A DNA stretch of 64,000 nt from Hyparrhenia diplandra (lineage: Eukaryota > Streptophyta > Magnoliopsida > Poales > Poaceae). The number at the start of each line of letters is the position of its first letter. The stretch's first letter is position 1. The DNA lies in contig JADLZK010007807.1 of assembly GCA_015847255.1 (NCBI GenBank), forward strand, positions 396,754 to 460,753, read 5' to 3'. Both the position numbers and the translations under genes were made by a program. The notes under the pieces were generated by a model. The model searched no databases and had not been told where the DNA came from. It was given only the letters and a program-made list of their open reading frames with translations. Below, piece after piece: positions 55,017-64,000 of the stretch.

Positions 55017-56356
55017 CGCCGTGGTGCGATATACGCGCGACCACCGCCACAAGAATCGATCGCTAGTGCGTTCTCCGAATGGCCTAGCTCTAGAGAGACA
55101 ATGACAATGTTTATCTTGGTTCGGGCAAGATCGGGGCTCCCTAGTCCGGTGTGATCACTATCCGAGGCTCAAGCGCCAGACGGGGTGCGATATAAGCGGA
55201 TCGAGAGAGGGGCGGGCTCCCAAGTCTCGCGGATTGAGGCTAGTGCCAATATGGTGTGAGTGAGGGTGTTTGGGGTGGAAGCTTCGAGCGTGTTGTTCTT
55301 GCCTCCGTCTCCCTTCAACCGAGCCCCGCCCGTCCTTTTATAGTGGCAAGGGGCAGGACATATGAGCTCTCCCGAGTTGAGGCAGAGTGGGTAGAACAAG
55401 GAGCCATGGAGCGTGGGTAGGTGAAGAGCTCTCCGTAGCGAGCCTCGTTGATTGGCCGGGGAGCTCTCTTCTCGAGCCTCTCGGAGCTTTGGGACGGCGG
55501 AGCCGGTCGTCGTCGCACGCGGGAATCGATGCGGGCGATGAGCAAGTCAATCGCCCCCGTCGCCGATCGTGGTTAAGAAACCACCTCTTCGGTATGGGGA
55601 GGGCGGCCATGCCGATGACGCGCAGGATGCGCTCCACATGTGCAGAGAGGAGATTGCTGCGTAGCTGTTGATGCGATGGGGTACGGCGAGGAGAGCTCTG
55701 AGGCGAGTTTGGTCGGGCGAGGAGCCGTCTTCGCAGCTCTTTGGAGGCCCCGGTGCTGAAATTGATTGTCGCCGCACCACACGCGAATCGAGGTTTCCGG
55801 GGCGGTGGCACGGCGTCGTCCGCCCCTTGTCAGCGGTAGGAATCGATCCCCGCCGACATGGGCGCGGCCATACCATGGATGAGGCTTGCGCACATCGATC
55901 GCAGACTTGAGGAAACGTGGCGCGCTGTTGGAATCGATGGGGTATGGCGGTGTGATGGAAAGGACCTCTCCCCGTAGCTATAGCGCTGCGTGGCTGATGT
56001 TTTGTCGTGGAGCAGCGCTTGACCAACTCGCATTTGCCGGGCTTCGCGCTGAAGATAGGCGAGCTCTTCCGTCAAGGTAGGTTCACACAGCTCGAGCTCG
56101 AGCGGGCGGAAAGAGGTCCTTGTAGAAAAGGTGCTCATTACGCGGATGGAGCTCACTCGGGGGAGAGCTCATTGAGGTGAGAATGTGCCCCTTGGTTCCG
56201 AGAGCTCATGCGCGTTGGTCCCGCAGGCGGGGGAGCAAATCCATGAGCCTTGAGCTCTTTGAGGATAGTGATCTCCGCGCGTTGGCAGCGGGCTCGCCTT
56301 GTTGACGTCGAAAGCAGGGAGCTCATCCCTTAGAGTCCCGGATATCGATCCCCACG
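55017..56356 (-). repeat. Tat LTR shared by two elements
   Basis: A 1,340 bp LTR related to 31534-32634 but diverged, with extra segments. The minus-strand TATA box is complementary to 55334-55342. The PBS side faces left (55014) and the PPT side faces right (56357 onward), so it is at once the 5' LTR of the left remnant and the 3' LTR of the right element. Confidence 0.78.
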
Positions 56357-57282
56357 GTAGCCCCCGAGCATTTGGGAGAAGGGAGTCTCTCCCGATCTGC
56401 CGCTCGCGTCTGTGCCACGGTTGGGGAGGTTCGAGCCGGAGGAAGGGTTCAGCCGGGGAGTGTCGTGGGCTCGTCGACCGTTGCCTTTCACAGTGTGAAG
56501 ATGGTGAGCTTGAACCCCGATCTAGTCTCGATTGGCCAAGATCGGGAGCCCAATGAGCTACCTTGTCGGAAGGTCGGGTGAGGCCCGAGTTTGTTAACTT
56601 CGTTCGTACGATCGGCTAGTGGATCGACCTCGGTCGTCCCGCGAGGGCCCGACTTCCGTGGTCCTCGAGCCCCGGGGCCCGAGGCGAGGTATTTCCTCCT
56701 CGAAGAGACCAGCTTGAGTCGTTCGTGAGCCCTTAGATACCGGACGTATAGGCGAAGCCCCCGAGCCGCTTCGAGTGCTCGGGCGTGGGCGTCGATGCCG
56801 AAGTGCTCCCTCTCTCAACGCGCTTTAGGGTGGCGCAAGGAGCTCCCAAGTCGAGCTTGACCCTTGAGCCTTTGGCGGTGAGCTCGCGTCCGCGAGCCCA
56901 GCTTCGACGTTTCGACCGTTGCGTCGAGCTCTCGATTTTTACCGTTATGTAAAAAAGTTGGGATCTTCAGATTTGGAGTTTTTACCGTTGGCCGCCGATT
57001 CATCGCCTTAATGTCGCGGCGGTTCGGTTTCCGAGCGGTGTACGCTAGCGGCCATCCAGCGGCGGCGGTGCTGCGAGCGGATGTGATGGGAGGTGGGTCC
57101 CCCGTGGCTTCTCCTCGGCGCCTCCCCGAGCCAGCTTCTATAAGCGAGGCGGGGCCAGGGGCCGGATTAACCTTCCAAGCTCGCCTTCTACTTTTCTCCG
57201 CCATGAGAGTCGCTCGCCCGTCGCTTTCGCGGAACCCCGCCTCCCGTCTCCCCGCCTTGGTGAGTCAGCGCCGAGAGCCGAG

Positions 57283-60200
57283 AGATGGGTTCGTGGCAGC
57301 CGTCAGTCCGTGAAGGAGTCATTGTCGAGAGGGTGCCACTAACGCCGGCGGGCTCCCGCACCACGGGCGGAGGCGGAGGAGTGGATCATCCAGCGGCGTC
57401 CCACGCCGGTCCCCGACCGCCCGGATGCACGTGGTGTCATTCATCGCCTCCATGAGCTGGTCGGGTAATATGCCTACGATTTTCTTCCGGCGTATCATTC
57501 AGATCAAGGCGTCGAGCTCCGGAAGACTGATGCCCAACGGTGCTCCTCTCGACACGCTCATGATCTTTGGGCGAGCTGGTTAGGGGATCCCCCCTGGGAG
57601 GCTGTTCAAGCACTACGTCTTTTGCCAAGATCCAGCCCCGCTACCCAAGAGCCGGTGGGCCCGACTAGTCGCGTATCGTCTGCGTGGCGATGCTGCGGCG
57701 CGGGCGAGACCTTCCCTGAGGGTACTCTCCGACGCGCCAACCCGGTGGAGGAGCGAGTGGTTCTACCTAGAACGACGCGGCCGTCCATTCTCCGCCGTGG
57801 TACACCGGCCGCACTCCGCACGCGCTTCGATTGTGGCGCTTGAAATGCTCGCTTCTACAAGAGCTCTACATGGTGCGGAGAGTCGAGCGGCGAAATGAAC
57901 AAGGTCGAGCTGCTCGGGATGCGCTGGCGGTGGAACCATATCGCCAGCGGGCCCGGGCTTCGTGGAAGGCGGTGGGTGCCCCTCCAGCGGACCCGTCCGT
58001 GTGTGGGAGATGGTGGAGAGACAAGGCCCGCCCGCTTCCGAGCGGCGAAACGCCCCCGGCCTCCGCCGTCGCCGGAGGTGCCGAGTTCGGAGCTGAAGGT
58101 GAGTGACCAAGGCTGCAACGAGCGCTCTCGAGTGCGCCCGCGCGATCTTGCCAAAACCCGTGAGACATCCGCAGACATTGGTAAAGAGCTCCTTGTTCAG
58201 CCCCGACCGTGTTCCGCGTGATTGATTCCCCACGAGCTTTCTACGGCGAGCTCGAGCCCTTCGAGTACGTGTGCGGCCATTCGCTCCGGCCCCTCTTCCC
58301 CGCTCGCCTATCCAAAGAGAGTTCCCCGCCTTGGCTGGGTAGGGTCGTCACCGGCAGAGCAAAGCCTGTAGGGAGCCGAGCCTGGCTGCCGTGCTTCCCG
58401 AGGGGGCCCCGACGCCTGAACTCCAAAGCAGCCGGAGGTTGGGGGATTCCTCACCGGTCCCATGGATCTGACGCCTGGTGCTGTCACCAGGCTCGCTTCA
58501 CAGCTATCCATCCCAACCAAGCCCCAAAGTGATTTATGCCAAACTCTTCCAACAGGTCACTCCAAAGCTCCCATTTGTTACAAAGTCATATATAACACAA
58601 CTCCCATGAGCCCAATTTTTGAACTCCACAACACCTCTCAATCATAAACCAAGATTTAAAGCTCGACTTGTTTGTTTCACGGTGGCGGCGGCTCGTGATC
58701 CGGAGAGCGCTCAAGGACTCCGGGCAAGGCGAGCACGGCCGGTGGAGCTCGGGAGCAGGCGGTGAGCACCATGGCGCCGGGCCGACACGAGCTCAAGGTC
58801 GCGGGCTCAGCCTTCACGCCTGCGAGCTCGCACGCCGCGGTGAGCCTGCCGCTATGGGAACAAGCCCCGGGCGACGGGGCGAGGTGACACTCCGCCGCGA
58901 ACCGGCTGCGGGCCCTAAACTGGCGACGGCGCGGTTCCTGCTCGCGGGACGCCAGCGACCACCGCCTCGCCGTCCACGAGGAGCTCGCCCGCGCCGGGCC
59001 CCACGGCGCCGGCCGCCCCCGGAGCCGCCCAGGACGTTTTGAGCTCGACGAGGAGCTCCAAATCGGGCCGGCCCCGAGCGCCCGGCCGCCTGCTGCTTTC
59101 ACCTGCAGGGCCCTTCGCGGCGGCGAGACGAACGGGTGGCGGCTCTTCCTGAGAGTCTCACACGCCGGGAGGCTCACCAGGGAGGGGCAGCCGGAGCCCG
59201 AGATCCCATCATCGGACTGGAAGAGACCGTGGAGCATCCGGGCCAATAATGTTCCCGGCGATGAAGGGATGGCGGAAAGCCGAGGATCGCGCTGGCCGAA
59301 GGCTAGGTCCGTTCGGGCTTGGTCTCGGGAGACGCCTTTGGTCCCCGGGGGTACCTTTATCGCCACCCGAGAGGTCGCTGATGAGACGGCGCCCGGTCCG
59401 TGCGTTGTCGCGGCAAAGCGTCCCACCGGCGTGAACACTGCTCTTCTTCCGCGCTATGTCCCGATGGCGCCCAGCTGTACCACCCTCCGAGGATCCGGTA
59501 ATGCGTGCTTCGGCCGCAGGATTTGAAGCCGCCATCGCGACATCGCCTTTCTTTGTGTCTCCCGAGTCGCACACGGCGCATTTGCGCTTTTCAGGGTGTA
59601 CAACCACCGGGGCTCTGAGGGCCGGCGTTTACAACGGTGGCGCAGCCGCGCGCCGAGGCGAAGAAACCCCGGCGCCGACACGCCCCAACACCAGTTCCCC
59701 GAAAGGCCGCGAGGACGCTCACCGAGTTCACTGGCCCACGCAGGCCGGCTCCCGGCAACACAAAGGACACAGCCAAACTCCGAAAGAGGCACCCGCAAGC
59801 GAGGAGCAGAGCGCGCCCACAAAGCAGCACCCGCGAAAGATGCCAGCCCCCGAGGCCTCCCGCTGCTCGAGGACAAAGATCTTGAGCGCCTGGCGAGCCT
59901 CGAGCGAGGGCTGAATCCCTCTACAAGGAGAAGAGCTGAGACGCGCCGAGTGCCTCCGTCACGCGACGCCGCGGCTCTCGCGTGATGTGCCTCACCTATC
60001 TTGCTTCTTTGTCTTCGGTGTTTTGGGGCTGGTCGCCTCTCGACTGGCGGGACCTCGGGCCAGACACCGCGAAGGCCGCCGTGGGCTCGATAGCTTTCAT
60101 GTGCCATCTGCGGCAATCGCGAGGAGAGGTGACCGGCTCAACGCCTAGCGAGAATGAAACTTTCCGCACGACGAAAGCGAGGCTCTACTCCTCGAGCCGC

Positions 60201-60930
60201 GGAGCAAGCGTAGCGACACGCTTCGGCGACTGGTTTTTGAGCCGCGTGTGACTCTGAAGCTCGAGCCGTCTTCTTGCCTTTGCAGAGAAAGAGAAGTCGA
60301 AGCGGCGAGGGCCCGAGGACAAGGTCCCGCGCTGGTCGCGAGAGCCTCTTTGCAAAACCACGCGGCTTCACGAGTGCGGGAAGGAGGCGGACGGCTGGAA
60401 GCCGCACCGACGACCTGCCGATGCGCCTGGAAGGAAGGCCGAAGCCCTCGAGAGCGTGCGCCCCAAGGCCGGTGAGAGGAGGCCGGAGCTTCCGGAAGCG
60501 TCGCGTGGGAGCCTTGCGTCCATGGTGGATGAGCGCCCGTGCGATGTCCTTGGCGTGGAGAGTGGCGGCACCGACTCCGCGACGCGGTGTCGGCCCTCCC
60601 GCCGCTAGGCGTGATTTCGCGGAGGGCGCCCGTGCCGGTGCACACAAAGGCGTCAGCGCCGTCTCTCCCACTACCCTACGCTTTCGAGGTCGGCCCTCGC
60701 GTGAGTGCCGCGTGCGCCGGGCGCCGACGCGCCGGCAGCGAGCGTGAAGAGCCGCCGCCGCGAGGCCACCCGCTGCGTGAGCTGCGCGAGCTCTTCAAGC
60801 TCGCGAGCGAGCTTTCTGGTGTCTCGAGCCCACGTGCAGGGTGGAGCGAGTCGAGAAGCTTGCCGAGGAGGCGTGGTGCGCGCGAGGACATTCGCCTAAT
60901 AGCCGCTAGGTCGTCCTCCACCGCATAGCA
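57283..60930 (+). pseudogene. antisense gene of the second Tat element
   Basis: Starts MGSWQPSV at 57283, downstream of ttctataagcg, in the position of the first element's antisense gene. Homologous pieces include the helical segment around 57895-58100 and the 60240-60310 exon starting after a tttgcag acceptor (KEKSKRRGPEDK-like). Almost every 50-100 bp the frame changes. It is dead. An AT-rich block at about 58515-58670 interrupts the GC-rich sequence and may be a small foreign insertion. Confidence 0.6.
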
Positions 60931-61433
60931 GAAGTTTCTAAGTCCCTCGCACCTGTCAGGCACCTTTTGTAAAAACTCATGAAAGCATGTCGTCGCTGTT
61001 AATGAAAGCGTCTTTCCCTGCCGCACTTTTCGCTTTCTAGTTTGACTTTTGTGAGCTCGTGACTTGAAGAGCCGAGTGGCGAGCCCGTTTGCCGGCCGGG
61101 CGCGGAGGCTGTCGCGCCTGCGCGCCATGCTCTAAGTTCGCTGAGCTCGTGGGACTTAGTCGTTTGAAACATCGTTTGGGCGAAAGGGGAGAGCATGGGT
61201 TCTCGATATGAGCTTCGTTCTTCGAGCTCTAAGCTCGTGAACTTTTGCGAAAAAATGGTGTGTTGAAACGATGGGGGTAGCCCCCATTCCCCTGTAGCCC
61301 CGAGCAGAGACGGGCCTTTGCCCGGGCAAGGGTCAGTTCGTTTAGTTTGGTTGAGCTTAGGGTGCGACCCTGAGATGCTTGCATTTTTGCATCGAATTGG
61401 TGTTTTATTGAGCGCTATTGCAGCTATAAAGTT

Positions 61434-62680
61434 TCAAGTACATCTTAAGGGTAAAGCGGCGCAGCTGTTCGATGTTCCATGCGTTGCAGAGGACTCGTCC
61501 CCCGGTGGTCCTTGAGCTTGTATGTGCCCGGCCTCACACTTGGTCGATGGTGAAAGGACCCTCCCATGGGGCGGGAGAGCTTGTGCTGTCCTTCGAGCTC
61601 TGGACTCGTCGTAGGACATGATCGCCTTGACCAAGGCTACGCCTGACGTGTAAAGCTCGTGACAGCGCGCATGGATGAGCGCCAGCGTGTGGATGAGCGA
61701 CAGATGCCATGACATGCGTCTCGGCGGTCAGCTGGCAAGTATGCTTGACGGCGCTTGGTTGTGCAGGCGTCAGCTCTCGAGCCGGTAGGCAGTATGCCGT
61801 GAGCAGCCCGGCTTCCCGTGGGAGGACCCGGCTCGGACCGAAGGCGAGGAAGAAGCGTCCGTCCGGTGGCTCTAGCGGGTGTGAATGCGGAGACTCCATA
61901 CCACCGCGCTTCGGCGAGCCATCGGCTATCAGCGTACTTTCTTTAGCCTCCTGAAGATCGCGGGACTCACGCCCGCAGGATCATCCCGATTAGCGGCGCT
62001 CTACCCGTCCATTGGTGCGGGGGTGGCGGCCGGAAGGCGTAATGCGGTCGACGCCGATGCACGTGATCGCTCGGCACTACCAGTACGATGAGCTTCCCCC
62101 ACGAGTGAGTGCCATTTTCATCGCTGATGATCGAAGTTCGGGACCCCAAAGCGGTGGATGATGCCGGCGGAAGAAGGCGACGGTCTCCTGCCGGCACGGC
62201 CGCGATGGGCATGACCTCGATCCACTTGGAGAACTTGTCGATGGCGACAGGAGGTGCGTGTATCCTCGGAGTCCTCCTCGGGAGTGGTCCTACCATGTGT
62301 CAGGCCCCGGACATCGCGAACGGCCGTGAGGGGGATCGGCCTGGAGGGATTTGGGGCCGGGAGGTGCGTCCGTTGCAAAGAACCGCAGCCCTCGCAGCCG
62401 CGGACGACTGGTGGCGCCGGCGACGGCGGCCTGGCCGCAGAGCCTCGCGAAAAGCTTTCCGACAAGAGCTCGCGGTCTTCGCGTGGTGGCCACACTCCGC
62501 CCGTGGATCTCTTTGACGAGTTCTTCACCTTGTTCGGTGGTGATGCAAATAAGGATGCCGTCGCTCGCCGGTAGAGCTCTCCTTTCCCTCTCCCACAAGG
62601 GCGAAGGCCTTGGCTCCTTCTGCGTCGCCGCGGATTCTCCCGCCCGGGAGCTTGCCTCCTCTTTTAGCCACCGCGGCAAC
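61434..62680 (-). pseudogene. integrase of the second Tat element
   Basis: The minus-strand frames 61534-61899 (GDHVLRRVQSSKDST, WEGPFTIDQV) and 61967-62296 (IDKFSKWIEVMPIA) match the first element's integrase at 37894-39058. The zinc-binding part lies at about 62350-62560 in pieces. Many indels; no intact frame. Confidence 0.75.
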
Positions 62681-64000
62681 CCGGGATGCGCCGGCGACTT
62701 CGCTAGCCGAGGAACACGCCGCCACTCCCGCAGCGACCGCGGCGCGCAGCCTCGCGGCCGCGCGCAAGAGCTTCTTGACTAAGCGGGGCCGCCTTCGGAT
62801 CAGAGAGAGTTCGATCCCGCGGGACATCGATGTCCATGGGAGTCCGGCCTCGAGGAGGCGAGCTCACGCCCGCCCGGCGGGCTCCTCTTTGAGCCACGTA
62901 TCGAGGCTTGCGTTGCTACATGGCATGAAGACCCGGGAGCCGGCGAGCGGTCACGATCACGCGTTGGCGAGGACGCCGGCATGCTGGTGAGGTTGCTTGA
63001 TTGGGCGTGGTTGACCTCCGACTCGCTGGAAGTGTTCCTCGAGCTCGCGGACCTTCCTCGATGGTATGACGATCCTCTTTGGAGTTAGCGCAGATGGAAG
63101 CTTCTTCATGACACGCTCTTGGCGAGCTTTCCGGAGTCGCGACCCTCGAGGTCGCCGTGATCGTCGAGGATCACGCTGGGCTGATCGCGGAGCCCATTCA
63201 CCAGCAGCTCGTACTACGGCCACGTTTGTTGAGCCCGAGAGAGATGCTTGCGCATTCGAATACTTCTATGCGCACCTTCTTAGGAGAAGTGAAAGTGCAG
63301 TAGACGCTGGCCGACGTCTCGCGTACTTTCTTCTGCGATCCGGTCGAAGTCGCGAGGATCGCGATACTTCGATATCGCCCGCCCGTGTGGCCGCCGGACC
63401 CGGTCCACTCTGCGGCGAAGTCCGGCCGTGAGCTTGAAGACTTGATGGCGTCTAGGCGCATAGACAATTTCGAGCTCCCATGAGCACGATTGCCCATTGT
63501 ATGCGTGCGCGTAACCACCGGGCTGCGGATGACCCTCCCCGAAGAGGGTACCTTGCAGACGCTTGCCCAGGGTGGGAGTCGAAGTAGTGTCACGAGCTTG
63601 CGCCCGGGTGATCGCGATACTTGGCATGTACACGAGCTTTTCGAGGCCGTGGTAGCGAGAATCTTGGTGGCGGTAAGGACCTCAGCGATGAAGCAGACGG
63701 ACGCTGCACCTTGAGCGATCGCCCTCCTCTCTCTCGATAGCCCGAGTCGCGGTGCCCACCACCTCTCGAGGTGGCCGAGATGTCGAGAGGATGGGCTCAT
63801 TAGGTCTTGCGAAGCGGCAGTACCGGGCACGCGAGCTAGGCAAGGAGCCGCTGAGCTGAGTCGAGCTTGACGGGCCTCGGTCGCCCAGAGAAAGCGCTTC
63901 AGTCGCTGCTGGCAAAGAGCTTTGTAAAGCGGGAGAGCTCCGCACCCGCAGTCGAGCTATGAATCGACTTTAGCGCCGCGAGACAAACTCGTGAGTCGCC
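62681..64000 (-). pseudogene. RNase H region of the second Tat element
   Basis: Short minus frames match the first element: KVRELEEHFQRV (62957-63223), and FIAEVLTATKI plus other pieces near 63200-63830. The series continues beyond the window edge toward reverse transcriptase. Confidence 0.65.

Larger units (their letters stand above)
56357..64000 (-). mobile_element. second Tat-lineage element (3' part, runs off the window)
   Basis: A polypurine tract (minus gctcgggggctac) at 56357-56370 is followed by the antisense gene region and then minus-strand integrase and RNase H, in the same order as the first Tat element. Every coding part is more broken than in the first element. Gag, reverse transcriptase and the other LTR lie beyond the window. 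Confidence 0.82.

Overview
This window is nuclear DNA from a grass (Poaceae). The evidence is a multi-exon CC-NB-ARC-LRR resistance gene with a major sperm protein (MSP) domain and a kinase C-terminus of grass type, TTTGCCGAGTGCC-type CACTA repeats, Tourist, Stowaway and hAT MITEs, and nested copia and Tat-lineage gypsy LTR retrotransposons. The species cannot be named from the sequence. No bacterial, organellar or rRNA genes are present.

Region 1 (1-8000) holds the only near-complete host gene. Four exons with matching splice phases encode the last 65 residues of a protein kinase, a whole MSP domain, a coiled-coil/P-loop half and a kinase-2-to-LRR half of an NLR immune receptor. A one-base frameshift in a CCC run near 5864 separates the NB-ARC from the LRR. 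The third intron carries a Stowaway-like MITE and an antisense LINE reverse-transcriptase fragment.

Region 2 (8460-23460) is a graveyard of serine carboxypeptidase-like (SCPL50-type) copies: a minus fragment, a tandemly duplicated promoter plus start, a long broken plus copy (A, 13140-15058), a long broken minus copy (B, 18056-19478) and a short plus fragment at 23262. A sixth copy (C) lies at 49959. Copies share promoter and 3' flanking sequence, so whole gene units were duplicated. Between and inside them sit a 2.6 kb poly(A) retroposon with a 15 bp target duplication, CACTA pieces, a Tourist element, a SINE-like sequence and a PIF/Harbinger-type element.

Region 3 (23883-49020) is one minus-strand Ty1/copia element of Sirevirus appearance. 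Its gag gene is split by a 15,052 bp minus-strand Ty3/gypsy Tat-lineage element (31534-46585, duplication GTCAT). That element's gag is split in turn by a 1,268 bp solo LTR (42150-43417, duplication ATGTG). A 319 bp hAT-type MITE with an 8 bp duplication interrupts the copia RNase H. The Tat element also carries a plus-strand gene opposite to pol, with its own TATA box and recognisable introns.

Region 4 (49020-64000) holds a deleted copia fragment, SCPL copy C, an LTR-like repeat carrying a near-perfect Stowaway MITE, and a second, more decayed Tat element. Its LTR (55017-56356) has a primer-binding site on one side and a polypurine tract on the other, as expected for two tandem elements sharing an LTR. 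The window ends inside the second element's pol gene.

Almost every GC-rich coding region here is frameshifted, while the AT-rich ones (NLR, copia) are nearly intact. True decay and consensus errors at GC-rich or homopolymer sites cannot be told apart from the sequence alone.
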